From an uncultured Collinsella sp. (GTDB lineage: Bacteria > Actinomycetota > Coriobacteriia > Coriobacteriales > Coriobacteriaceae), in assembly GCA_900542825.1 (NCBI GenBank), contig UQOY01000012.1, positions 1 to 61,865 on the forward strand: DNA of 61,865 nt, written 5' to 3'. Below are positions 33,704 to 42,130 of this stretch, piece after piece. The first letter of the stretch is position 1. Every line of letters starts with the position of its first letter. Below the pieces are notes generated by a model, which worked only from the letters and a program-made list of their open reading frames with translations, did not search any database and was not told the DNA's origin. Made by a program: the position numbers and the translations under genes.

Positions 33704-34570
33704 ATGGATATCGATAACTTTGAATGGTGGTATAGCGAGGGCGAAGCTCCGGACGAGGAGTGGGACGAGCCGTTGCCGAGTGACGCATCGGGCGACGAGG
33801 ACGAGACCGGCAACGATGCCGCCGAGACGGACGCCGCCTCCGATGCCGCCGAGCCCCTGACCTTTGAACAGGCCTGGGCTCAGGCCGAGGCCGACGAGGC
33901 AAAGGCCGATGCCACGGCCACACTCGGTGAGCCTGCGGACATGTCCATCTCGCCGGCCAAGACCCCGCAACCGCGCCATAACATCGACCCCGGCAGCACG
34001 GCATCCTTCAGCATTCTCGACGTGCCCGCGCAAGGCGCCCAGGCGCCTGCGCCCACGCATCGCCCCGACCTGGCTCGCGAGGAAGACGCGGGCCGCCGCT
34101 CTCCGCTCGGTCCCATCCTCATCGCCTTCATGGCCGGCGTAATCGCCTGCTCGGCAATCGGCAGCATCTGGGGCCATGTCGAGCAGCAGCGCCAAGACGC
34201 CGCCAAGGTCGAGATGTCCGTCGCACAATCGCTCAGCCGCACGCGCTCGGTGCATGTGTCGGTCGAGGTTAAGGACGGCGCGACGTGGGATACCGCGCGC
34301 GGCGACAGCCAAATGCTCGTCCATATCGTGGGCCGCACGCTCAAGGGGCAAACAATCGACGAGTATCAATACGTCAATTCCGAAGGTGACGGCATAGAGC
34401 TCAAGCCCGGCGACTACGAGCTCACGGTCGATGAGCCGCCCGTCGCCACCGACGGCACGCGCTACCGCGCCTCAAAGCGCATGGTTCCGGTGAGTTTTAA
34501 TTCGCAAGCACCCGATACGGTCGATAGCACGCCGCAAGGTGGGTTTGACCTCTACGCTATTACTCAATAA
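33704..34570 (+). CDS. Acidic single-pass membrane protein of unknown function
   Basis: A 288-aa protein I do not recognise. Residues 1-125 are very acidic and Ala/Pro-rich, begin MDIDNFEWWYSEGE, and look disordered. One hydrophobic helix lies at about 136-157 (GPILIAFMAGVIACSAIGSIW). The remaining about 130 residues form a probable extracytoplasmic domain rich in beta-like segments (VHVSVEVKDGATWD, DYELTVDEPP). With an inside N terminus and outside C terminus, it resembles envelope-associated proteins of actinobacteria. Only a weak RBS is visible before the ATG at 33704. Confidence 0.65.
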   Translation: MDIDNFEWWYSEGEAPDEEWDEPLPSDASGDEDETGNDAAETDAASDAAEPLTFEQAWAQAEADEAKADATATLGEPADMSISPAKTPQPRHNIDPGSTASFSILDVPAQGAQAPAPTHRPDLAREEDAGRRSPLGPILIAFMAGVIACSAIGSIWGHVEQQRQDAAKVEMSVAQSLSRTRSVHVSVEVKDGATWDTARGDSQMLVHIVGRTLKGQTIDEYQYVNSEGDGIELKPGDYELTVDEPPVATDGTRYRASKRMVPVSFNSQAPDTVDSTPQGGFDLYAITQ

Positions 34571-34649
34571 CCGCGCCTGCCGCTCAACCTCGCCGTCAAG
34601 AGTGGGACAATAGCCCTTGGCACCGTTGTTTACCATTGGAGGAAGTAGC

Positions 34650-35543
34650 ATGTCCACCGTCACTACCATCAAGCGCGGCGGCCTCACCGCGGCCATCGAT
34701 TCCATGGGCGCCCAGCTCACGAGCCTTGCCCTTAACGGCAACGAGTATCTGTGGCAGGGCGACCCGGCCTTTTGGGGCAAGCACGCGCCTATCCTGTTCC
34801 CCATCGTGGGATCGCTGCGCAACAACACGGCGACGTCTGCCGCCGGCACCTGCGAGATGGCTCGCCACGGCATCGCGCGCATTGTCGAGCACAAGATCGT
34901 CGAGGTGTCGGAGGACGGTTCGTCCGTTACCTACGAGCTCACCGACACGCCCGAGTCTCTCAAGGCGTTCCCGTTCCACTTTAAGCTCAACATGACCTAT
35001 GCCCTGACCGGCGACGCCACCCTCACGCAGACCTTTGCCGTCACCAACATCGGCGACGTGGACCTGCCGTTCTCGGTGGGCGGTCACCCCGCATTTAACG
35101 TGCCCGCCCCCGGTGCCGAGGACGAGGCGTTCGAGGATTACGAGCTGGCGTTTACCGAGGCTTGGACTAACGAGGCCCCCATCATCACGCCCGACGGTCT
35201 TATGACGTTCGAGGGCAGCTACAAGGCTCCCGACAACTCGGACGTGCTGCCCATCACGCACCGCAGCTTCGATAACGACGCCATCATGTTCACCGATACC
35301 CCGGGCTCCACGCTTACGCTGCGCGGTCGCAAGTCGGGCCACGGCGTCAAGATCGACTTTGAGGGCTTTAAGTACATCGGCGTGTGGTCTGCCGCCAACG
35401 ACGCCCCGTTTGTGGCGCTCGAGCCTTGGACCGGCCACACCACCATGGACACCGAGGACGATGTCTTTGAGCACAAGGTCAACACCATCACCTTGGCTCC
35501 CGGCGCTACCGACACCCGTTCCTTTAGCGTCACCCTGCTCTAG
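34650..35543 (+). CDS. Aldose 1-epimerase family protein (LacX-like)
   Basis: A 297-aa galactose mutarotase-fold protein. Supporting segments: LNGNEYLWQGDPAFWGKHAPILFPIVG, MARHGIAR, FSVGGHPAFNVP with the catalytic-type His, and a C-terminal WSAANDAPFVALEPWTG with Glu. This is the LacX/YeaD-like branch rather than classical GalM. Expected role is interconverting sugar anomers in the cytoplasm. The ATG at 34650 follows GGAGGAAG. It is followed by element E3. Confidence 0.85.
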   Translation: MSTVTTIKRGGLTAAIDSMGAQLTSLALNGNEYLWQGDPAFWGKHAPILFPIVGSLRNNTATSAAGTCEMARHGIARIVEHKIVEVSEDGSSVTYELTDTPESLKAFPFHFKLNMTYALTGDATLTQTFAVTNIGDVDLPFSVGGHPAFNVPAPGAEDEAFEDYELAFTEAWTNEAPIITPDGLMTFEGSYKAPDNSDVLPITHRSFDNDAIMFTDTPGSTLTLRGRKSGHGVKIDFEGFKYIGVWSAANDAPFVALEPWTGHTTMDTEDDVFEHKVNTITLAPGATDTRSFSVTLL

Positions 35544-35544
35544 A

Positions 35545-35660
35545 GGTTCCGCCGTTCTAACGAACGCGGACCGGCCGACGCTGCGCGCCGCCCAGAGCGA
35601 CAATTTGTCATTCAAAAGGCAAGGCATGACCAGAAGGTCTATGCCTTGCCTTTTTCATGC
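35545..35660 (+). repeat. Structured intergenic element, copy E3 (3'-truncated)
   Basis: First hairpin around CGTTC-TAAC-GAACG, CCGACGCTGC, CCAGAGCGACAA, ATTTGTCATTCAA and a strong inner hairpin AAGGCAAGGCAT.../...ATGCCTTGCCTT followed by TTT. The right half of the outer stem (TTGTTCGCTCTGG in E4) is missing, so this copy is cut short. The inner hairpin is terminator-like for the epimerase gene. Confidence 0.75.
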
Positions 35661-35799
35661 TAAGTGGTGCATGGGGGACAGGTTACTTTGTGCCAATCGT
35701 CCTCGTGTGTCTATTAATTTTTCGCGCACATGCCGCGCTGCTGGGTGCGGGCGTATATCCTGTCTTATTGTCAGCAAAACGAAACAGGGAAGGCATCAG

Positions 35800-36726
35800 A
35801 TGCAACCTCGACAACAGTGCGACGCGCATCCACAGCCGGTGTGCAGCCGTCGTATCTTCTTGGGTAGCGCTCTTGCTGCGAGCGCTACCGTTGTTGCCGG
35901 CGCGCTCGCCGGCTGCCAGCGCCCGTCCACGCTGGAAGTAGTTCAGCCCACGACGGGCGGCGGTCGCGACGACCTGTCCGATTCCGTTATCGGCAAGGAC
36001 AAGATCCGCATCGGTATGGAGGCGGCCTACGCCCCGTACAACTGGCAGGTTTCCGAAGCCAGTGAGTACACCATCCCCATCGACAACGTGCAGGGCGCCT
36101 ACGCCGATGGTTACGACGTGCAGATTGCCAAGATCGTCTGCAAGGCCCTCGGCGGCGAGCCCGTTGCCGTCAAACAGAGCTTTTCGGGCCTTATCGATTC
36201 GCTCAACAACGGCCAGATCGACCTCATCATCGCCGGTATGAGCGCCACGCCCGAGCGTGAGGAGTCGGTCGGCTTCTCCGACCCGTATTTCATTGGCTAC
36301 TTTGGCCTGTTCGTAAAAGAGGGTTCCCCCTACCAAAACGCCACCAAGCTCAGCGACTTTAGCGGTGCCACGGTACTCGGCCAAAAGGACACCATGCTCG
36401 ATACCGTCATTGACGAGATCCCGGGCGTTGTGCACAAGAACCCAGTCGATTCGGTCCCCACGGTGTTCTCGAACCTGCTGCAGGGTACCTGTGACGCCGT
36501 GACGTACAACACCGAGAACGAGAAGGGCTATATGGCCCAAAATCCGGGCATTGTCCCTATTCATTTTGCCGAGGGCGAGGGCTTTAAGCAGGAGGTCGCG
36601 GCAAACGTCGGCTGCCGCAAGGGCTCGGACAAGCTGCTTAAGCTCATCGACAAGACACTCAAGGGCATTAGCCAAGAGGAACGCGACCAAATGTGGGACG
36701 CGTGCCTCGATCGTCAGCCGGCATAG
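35800..36726 (+). CDS. Amino-acid ABC transporter substrate-binding lipoprotein
   Basis: A 308-aa periplasmic-type binding protein. The N terminus has a twin-arginine-like SRRIFLGSA, a hydrophobic stretch and a lipobox LAGC at about residue 39, suggesting a Tat-exported lipoprotein. The SBP_bac_3 domain begins KIRIGMEAAYAPYNWQ, with GYDVQIAKIVCKAL, LNNGQIDLIIAGMSATPEREESVGFSDPY and a C-terminal DKTLKGI helix. GGGAAGG precedes the ATG. First gene of a binding protein-permease-ATPase operon. Likely ligand is a polar or basic amino acid; the sequence does not settle which. Confidence 0.9.
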   Translation: MQPRQQCDAHPQPVCSRRIFLGSALAASATVVAGALAGCQRPSTLEVVQPTTGGGRDDLSDSVIGKDKIRIGMEAAYAPYNWQVSEASEYTIPIDNVQGAYADGYDVQIAKIVCKALGGEPVAVKQSFSGLIDSLNNGQIDLIIAGMSATPEREESVGFSDPYFIGYFGLFVKEGSPYQNATKLSDFSGATVLGQKDTMLDTVIDEIPGVVHKNPVDSVPTVFSNLLQGTCDAVTYNTENEKGYMAQNPGIVPIHFAEGEGFKQEVAANVGCRKGSDKLLKLIDKTLKGISQEERDQMWDACLDRQPA

Positions 36727-36735
36727 GGAGGCAGC

Positions 36736-37884
36736 ATGAAAACCATCAATCGTCTGGCCTCCTTTATCAAGGCCGACCACTGTTATGTGTACCTGGGCAC
36801 GAGCGTCATCGCGGCGCTCGGCCTGGCGTTTAGCCAGCGCAATCCCACACCGCTGAGCTTCTTGGCGCCCACCGGTATCTTCCAGGATTGCCTTTGGGCG
36901 ATTCTTTGGGCCTGGATTGTCGTATCGGCGGCGGCGCTTGTCACCAAGCTTATGCACTGGAGCGACTATCGCGAAAAGTCGCCGTTCGCATCCGAGCGTT
37001 TCCGTCGCGGTACGCGCCTGGGCAGCTATGTCGTGGTCGCCATCGCGGCAATTTTCTTTATCGACCGTTGCGTCATGTCGTTTATCGACCTGGTGCAGGT
37101 GAGTATTGTCTCGGATTCCAACCCCAGCGACTTTTTGTCGAGCCTGGTCTACATGACCTACAAGAGCGGGGACTTCTTCATCCGCGGTATCGAGATCACC
37201 ATCGCGCTTGCCACTTTCGGCACCGTCATCGCATTCTTCCTGGCGCTGCTCTTTGTGTTCCTGCGTATTCAGACCTTCGATCGCGTGGACAACGACCTGG
37301 TGCGCTTCTTTAAGAGTATCGGCCGCGGCTTTGCGACCGTCTACTCTACCATCGTGCGCGGCACGCCCATGATGGTTCAGGGCCTGCTCATCTATTACGC
37401 GGGCTTCACCGTTTTGCGCGGCATGGGCTTCGAGACCGCTCAGGCCAACCAGATTTGGAGTACCTTCACCGCCGGCCTCGTCACCATCTCGCTCAACTCC
37501 ACCGCCTACATGATGGAGGTCCTGCGCGGCGGCATCGAGTCCATCGATCCCGGCCAGGCCGAGGCAGCGCGCTCGCTGGGTCTGTCGCAGTGGCAGGCCA
37601 TGCGCAAAGTCGTGTTCCCCCAGGGCATTAAAAACGCGATTCCGGCGCTCACCAACGAGCTCATCATCAACATCAAGGACTCGTCGGTGCTTTCGGTCAT
37701 CGGCGTGTTCGACCTCATGTACGCCACCACCACCGTCGCCGGCGTGTACTACCGCCAGATGGAGGTCTACTGCGTGGCGCTCGTGGTCTACCTGATCCTG
37801 ACGCTCGTGGCGAGCCGCCTGCTCGAGGCCTTTGGCAAAAAGCTCGGCGCCGAGGCTCCGGCCACGCTGCCCAGCTCCAACTAG
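36736..37884 (+). CDS. Amino-acid ABC transporter permease
   Basis: A 382-aa membrane permease. The C-terminal about 220 residues form the usual HisM-type domain: GIEITIALATFGTVIAFFLALL, STIVRGTPMMVQGLLIYY, YMMEVLRGGIESIDPGQAEAARSLGLSQWQAM (EAA loop contacting the ATPase), then NELIINIKDSSVLSVIG. The first about 140 residues add three or more extra hydrophobic segments not found in a minimal 220-aa permease. RBS GGGAGGCAGC. The gene starts 9 nt after the binding-protein stop. Confidence 0.9.
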   Translation: MKTINRLASFIKADHCYVYLGTSVIAALGLAFSQRNPTPLSFLAPTGIFQDCLWAILWAWIVVSAAALVTKLMHWSDYREKSPFASERFRRGTRLGSYVVVAIAAIFFIDRCVMSFIDLVQVSIVSDSNPSDFLSSLVYMTYKSGDFFIRGIEITIALATFGTVIAFFLALLFVFLRIQTFDRVDNDLVRFFKSIGRGFATVYSTIVRGTPMMVQGLLIYYAGFTVLRGMGFETAQANQIWSTFTAGLVTISLNSTAYMMEVLRGGIESIDPGQAEAARSLGLSQWQAMRKVVFPQGIKNAIPALTNELIINIKDSSVLSVIGVFDLMYATTTVAGVYYRQMEVYCVALVVYLILTLVASRLLEAFGKKLGAEAPATLPSSN

Positions 37885-37906
37885 GCGCAAGACGAGGAGA
37901 ATCATC

Positions 37907-38692
37907 ATGGCAGATACCACTACCACCGGCGCTGTGACCGCCGCACAAACTAAAGAGCCGCTCATCCGCGTCGAGGGCCTGCGCAAGAGCTTTGGCTCGC
38001 TCGAGGTGCTCAAAGGTATCGACCTGTCCGTCAAATCCGGTGAGGTCGTCACCATTATCGGCGCCTCGGGCTCGGGCAAGTCGACCTTCCTGCGCTGCCT
38101 CAACCTGCTCGAGACCCCGGACGCGGGCCACATCTGGTTCCACGGCCAGGACCTTACGGCCGAGCGCTGCAATATCAATAAACTCCGCGAGGACATCGGC
38201 ATGGTGTTCCAGGGCTTTAACCTGTTCAACAACATGGATGTGCTCGACAACTGCACGCTCGCGCCCGTCACGCTCAAAAAGATGAGCAAGGCCGAGGCCG
38301 AGAAGGTCGCGATGGAGCACCTGACCAGCGTGGGACTCGAAAAGTTCGCGCACGCCGCCGTGGGCCGCCTGTCCGGTGGCCAAAAGCAGCGCGTGGCCAT
38401 TGCCCGTGCCCTGTGCATGAATCCGCAGATCATGCTGTTCGACGAGCCGACCTCAGCGCTTGACCCCGAGATCGTGGGAGAGGTGCTCGAGGTCATGCGC
38501 AAGCTCGCTGCCGACGGCATGACCATGGTCGTCGTCACGCACGAGATGGCTTTTGCCCGCACGGTGTCCGACCGCGTGGTCTTTATGGACAAGGGCGTGG
38601 TGCTCGAGGATGCGGCACCGGCTGAGCTCTTCGGCAATCCCAAGCACCAGCGCACCCGCGAGTTCCTCTCGCGTTATCTCGAGGACAAATAA
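37907..38692 (+). CDS. Amino-acid ABC transporter ATP-binding protein
   Basis: A 261-aa cytoplasmic ATPase of the GlnQ/HisP type. Walker A is GASGSGKST, the Q-loop lies in GMVFQGFNLF, the signature is LSGGQKQR, Walker B is IMLFDEPTSALD, and the switch histidine follows VVVTHEM. The first about 20 residues are a low-complexity Thr/Ala extension. I chose the ATG at 37907, preceded by GACGAGGAG, over the longer in-frame reading inside the permease gene. Confidence 0.93.
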   Translation: MADTTTTGAVTAAQTKEPLIRVEGLRKSFGSLEVLKGIDLSVKSGEVVTIIGASGSGKSTFLRCLNLLETPDAGHIWFHGQDLTAERCNINKLREDIGMVFQGFNLFNNMDVLDNCTLAPVTLKKMSKAEAEKVAMEHLTSVGLEKFAHAAVGRLSGGQKQRVAIARALCMNPQIMLFDEPTSALDPEIVGEVLEVMRKLAADGMTMVVVTHEMAFARTVSDRVVFMDKGVVLEDAAPAELFGNPKHQRTREFLSRYLEDK

Positions 38693-38715
38693 CCGATCGC
38701 AAACGCTTATGTGGC

Positions 38716-38740
38716 AGGGCCGCTCCGGTGGGGCGGCCCT
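38716..38740 (+). terminator. Weak GC hairpin after the amino-acid ABC operon
   Basis: AGGGCCGC (38716-38723) pairs with GCGGCCCT (38733-38740). No T-run follows, so termination is doubtful; read-through to the peptidase gene is likely. Confidence 0.4.
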
Positions 38741-38764
38741 CGTCATCACAATCGAAAGGATGCC

Positions 38765-40192
38765 ATGGCCGAGGTTTGGCGCTTCTTTGCGCATGAGGAT
38801 GATTTTGCCGATATAGACGAGGCTGGCGCGTGCGAGCGCTTGGGCCGCGTGCTGTCGTTTCCGACCGTCTCGAGCATGGATGCCGAGGCGGTGGACTGGC
38901 AGCCCTTCGACGAACTGCGCGCCTATATGCAGCAGGCCTGGCCGCGCGTGTTCGCGGCGGGCGAGGTCGAGCTTGTCGACCATTCGCTGTTGGTGACGCT
39001 TGGCGGTTCCGACCCCGCCCTCAAACCCGTCATGTTCATGGGCCACATGGACGTGGTCCCCGTGGTGCCGGGCACCGAGGCCGACTGGACGCATGCCCCC
39101 TTTAGCGGTCACGTGGACGACACCTACATTTGGGGTCGCGGTGCCATCGACATGAAAGACCAGGTCGCAGGCATTCTCGAGGCTGTCGAGTATGCGCTGG
39201 CGCACGGTTGGCAGCACGAGCGTTCCCTGCTGCTCGCCTTTGGTCAGGACGAGGAAACCACGCAGTACGGCGCGGGAGCAATCGGTCGCGTGCTCGAGGA
39301 GCGCGGCGTTGAACTTGAATACCTGATCGACGAGGGTGACTACCGTATTGTTTCGGCTGCCGAGTACGGCGCGGGCGAGGGCTGGCTTATGCATGCCGAC
39401 CTTGCCGAGAAGGGCTACGCCGATATCGTGCTCAAGACGAAGAGTGAGGGAGGGCATTCGTCCAATCCCTACGGCGGCACATCGCTTGAGGTACTGAGCC
39501 GCGCTATCGCCGCAATCTGCGATATCGAGTGGCCGAAGCGTGTGACCGATCTGCTTGCCGCACAGCTTGTCGAGCTGGGGCTCTACACGGCGGATGAGAT
39601 TGCCGCCAACGGGGACGTCATTGTCCGCGACTGCACCGCCAGCAAGAAGCTCTATCCGCTCGTGACCACCACCTGTGCGCCGACCCAAATCGAGGGCGGT
39701 AGCATCGGTGCTAACGTGATGCCGCAGGATATGTGGGCCAATATCAACTTCCGCATGCTCGAGGGCACGGGCGTGGCCGATGTTGCTACTCGCTGCCGCG
39801 AGGCCGTTGCCGCGGCGGGCCTTGCCGGGCGCGTGGAGGTCGAACTCGGCCCCGGCAGCTCCGAGCCCTCGCCGTCCCCGCGTGTCGGTGGACCGGGACT
39901 CGAGGCCGTTCGCGCCATTGCCGCTCGCTATTTCCGTGATCCAAAGGGGACGGAGGAAAACGGATCATCGGCAGCGGGCGGGGTTCCTGTCAGCATCGTC
40001 CCCTCGACCGTGATCGGCGCGACCGACGCTGCCAACTACCAGCGCATTTGCCCCGAGTGCATTCGCTTCTCGGCCTTTGTGGTAGATGATGACGAGTGCG
40101 ATCGCGGCGTCCACGGCACCAACGAGCGCATTACCCGCCGTGCCTACCTCCAGGGTGTCCGCTTCCTCATCGCTCTTCTTCAAACGCTCTAG
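38765..40192 (+). CDS. M20-family metallopeptidase with an in-frame repeat insertion
   Basis: A 475-aa dizinc peptidase resembling carboxypeptidase S/Sapep-type members of M20. Metal and catalytic motifs: MFMGHMDVVP (His and Asp), YIWGRGAIDMKDQ, GQDEETTQYG with the catalytic Glu pair, and a lid domain with GGHSSNPYGG. Near the C terminus residues about 391-406 (RDPKGTEENGSSAAGG) are encoded by a TGATCC-type REP hairpin (39937-39968) also found outside genes. The frame stays open and the following STVIGATDAANYQRI strand is intact. RBS GAAAGGA. Confidence 0.87.
   Translation: MAEVWRFFAHEDDFADIDEAGACERLGRVLSFPTVSSMDAEAVDWQPFDELRAYMQQAWPRVFAAGEVELVDHSLLVTLGGSDPALKPVMFMGHMDVVPVVPGTEADWTHAPFSGHVDDTYIWGRGAIDMKDQVAGILEAVEYALAHGWQHERSLLLAFGQDEETTQYGAGAIGRVLEERGVELEYLIDEGDYRIVSAAEYGAGEGWLMHADLAEKGYADIVLKTKSEGGHSSNPYGGTSLEVLSRAIAAICDIEWPKRVTDLLAAQLVELGLYTADEIAANGDVIVRDCTASKKLYPLVTTTCAPTQIEGGSIGANVMPQDMWANINFRMLEGTGVADVATRCREAVAAAGLAGRVEVELGPGSSEPSPSPRVGGPGLEAVRAIAARYFRDPKGTEENGSSAAGGVPVSIVPSTVIGATDAANYQRICPECIRFSAFVVDDDECDRGVHGTNERITRRAYLQGVRFLIALLQTL
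39937..39968. repeat. REP-like hairpin inside the peptidase gene
   Basis: TGATCC...GGATCAT flanking AAAGGGGACGGAGGAAAAC. It nearly matches the intergenic unit at 23896-23926. It is translated in frame. Confidence 0.7.
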
Positions 40193-40274
40193 AATGTGAC
40201 AAAGCGACAGTCCCTTTGTTAGCCGTTGGGCACGTTCTTAAACGACTAATCGTTAAGGAACGTCCCCGACGGCT
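40193..40274. repeat. REP-like hairpin pair after the peptidase gene
   Basis: A GTGACAAAGCGACAG/CCCTTTGTTA unit (40193-40221) is followed directly by a long imperfect foldback (40221-40274) with arms AGCCGT...ACGTTCTTAA and TTAAGGAACGT...ACGGCT. It lies 3' of the M20 peptidase and upstream of prfA; no other gene is seen in 40193-40482. Confidence 0.65.
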
Positions 40275-40482
40275 ACGTCCACTCATTCCGTGCGGGTTAT
40301 ATGCAGGTTTGCCTGCGCACGCTATCATGTATGGGTTAGACCGCAACTATGTACCCCATACGCGAAGGGATGCGCATGTATCTGAAGATCGACATGTTCT
40401 AGCTGGGCTTACCCCCGCAGTGGCGCCATGCGCCCCATCAATTCTGCCGATTTTCACTTTCACGCATATAAAGGAGTCCGTC

Positions 40483-41550
40483 ATGCGCGACAAGCTCGAA
40501 AAGATCATCAAGGCCTACGAGGAGCTCGAGAAGAAGCTTTCCGACCCGGCCGTCGCCTCCGATATCAAGGAGTTCACGCGTCTCAACAAGGAGTACGCGC
40601 ACCAGTCCGACCTCATCGCAGCCTCGCGCGAGTACATCGGCGCGCTCGATGACATCGAGGCTGCCAAGGAAATGCTGCACGATACCACCGATGCCGATGA
40701 GAAGGAGATGCTCCAGATGGACATCTCCGAAAACGAGGCCAAGCTTCCCCAGCTCGAGGAAGATATCAAGTACATGCTCATCCCGAGCGATCCCAACGAC
40801 GACAAGAACACCATCGTCGAGATTCGCTCCGCCGCCGGTGGCGACGAGGCGGCCATCTTCGCCGGCGACCTGTACAAGATGTACCAGCGCTTTTGCGAGT
40901 CGCGCGGCTGGAAGACCACCGTGCTCGATTCCAGCCCCAGCGAGGCTGGCGGCTTTAAGTCCATCGAGTTCAAGGTCGAGGGCGACCGCGTCTACTCCGT
41001 CATGAAGTTCGAGTCCGGCGTGCACCGTGTCCAGCGCGTTCCCAAGACCGAGTCCCAGGGCCGTATCCAGACCTCCACGGCAACCGTCGCCGTGCTTCCC
41101 GAGGCCGAGGAGATCGACGTCCAGATCAACCAGTCCGACCTGCGCATCGACACCTACTGCGCCTCGGGCCCTGGCGGTCAGTGCGTTAACACCACTTATT
41201 CCGCCGTGCGCATCACCCACCTGCCCACCAACACCGTGGTGCAGTCGCAGGAGCAGCGCTCCCAGATTCAGAACCGCGAGGTCTGCATGCAGATGCTGCG
41301 CGCCCGTCTGTACGAGATGGAGCTCGAGAAGCAGCAGGCAGAGCTCGGTGCCGAGCGCCAGAGCCAGATCGGCCACGGCAACCGTTCCGAGAAGATCCGC
41401 ACCTACAACCAGCCCCAGGATCGCGTGACCGACCACCGCATCGGTTTCAACTCCACCTACAACGGCGTCCTTCTGGGCGACCAACTCGGCACCGTGATCG
41501 AGGCGCTCGCCGCCGCCGAGCGTGCCGAGAAGCTGGCACAGGCCGTTTAG
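40483..41550 (+). CDS. prfA: Peptide chain release factor 1
   Basis: A 355-aa RF1 that frees peptides at UAA and UAG. The stop-codon anticodon-like motif is Pro187-Lys188-Thr189 (PxT of RF1; RF2 would have SPF). The catalytic GGQ is residues 231-233, in SGPGGQCVNTTYSAVRITH. The residue after Gln is Cys, where His or Ser is usual, and Tyr239 replaces a common Asp. The Gln methylated by PrmC, whose gene follows, is kept. RBS AAGGAG precedes the ATG at 40483. Confidence 0.95.
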   Translation: MRDKLEKIIKAYEELEKKLSDPAVASDIKEFTRLNKEYAHQSDLIAASREYIGALDDIEAAKEMLHDTTDADEKEMLQMDISENEAKLPQLEEDIKYMLIPSDPNDDKNTIVEIRSAAGGDEAAIFAGDLYKMYQRFCESRGWKTTVLDSSPSEAGGFKSIEFKVEGDRVYSVMKFESGVHRVQRVPKTESQGRIQTSTATVAVLPEAEEIDVQINQSDLRIDTYCASGPGGQCVNTTYSAVRITHLPTNTVVQSQEQRSQIQNREVCMQMLRARLYEMELEKQQAELGAERQSQIGHGNRSEKIRTYNQPQDRVTDHRIGFNSTYNGVLLGDQLGTVIEALAAAERAEKLAQAV

Positions 41551-41688
41551 GTTCCGCCGTTCTACCGAACGGCCGACGCTGCGCGCCGCCCAGAGCGACA
41601 ATTTGTCATTCAAAAGGCAAGGCATGACCAGAAGGTCTAGCCTTGCCTTTTTCATGCCAACTTGTTCGCTCTGGACGTCGCTCGCTGG
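41551..41688 (+). repeat. Structured intergenic element, copy E4
   Basis: Starts directly after the prfA stop. First hairpin GCCGTTC-TACC-GAACGGC, then GACGCTGC, an outer stem CCAGAGCGACAA / TTGTTCGCTCTGG, the block ATTTGTCATTCAA and an inner hairpin with an AGAA loop ending in TTTTT. The most complete copy; its inner stem should terminate prfA transcription. Confidence 0.82.
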
Positions 41689-42130
41689 CATTGCCAAAAC
41701 ATCGGCGTTTCCTTGGTTGTCAAATGATCCGTAGGGAGTCATTGGGGACATTGCTTTGAGATGTTATTCAATCCGTCTTGATGGCCTTTAGGCTGCTTGC
41801 CTGCCTAAAGCAATTAACGGCATGCATCTGCAATTGAAAATATTGCTCGAAAAATCGTCCAAGAAGTCGCGGGGCGATTTTTGACGCGTCGCGCGTCAAG
41901 CGATGTGGCAAGCGTTTGGTTAGATATTGGTCAGTTTTGGGGCAACCTTGCCAAAAGCTTGACGGATGCAGATATGAACGTCAACAAATGAACACTTTGG
42001 ACGGGGGCAAACCAAAAATCTGGGCTGATTCTCGATAATCGCCTTCAATCGTCTCTTGCCAAGCGCTGGCCTCGCGTACAATCTGCTCCGACATTCGCGC
42101 GCCGCCCGGCGCTTAAGAGGGGAGGACCCC
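41689..42130. other. Gene-free stretch between prfA and prmC
   Basis: No gene supported on either strand. It holds a partial TGATCCGT repeat (41725), a hairpin CTTTAGGC/GCCTAAAG (41786-41810), AAAAATCG/CGATTTTT (41850-41882) and a palindrome TTGACGCG-TCG-CGCGTCAA (41881-41899) that looks operator-like. A TACAAT at 42077 with CTTGCC upstream may be the prmC promoter. Confidence 0.5.

Noticed and set aside
35683..38655. A 990-codon open frame on the minus strand
   Set aside because: It lies wholly antisense to the amino-acid ABC genes, which have clear motifs and RBSs; its translation is low-complexity His/Asp/Arg-rich, typical of GC-rich shadow frames.
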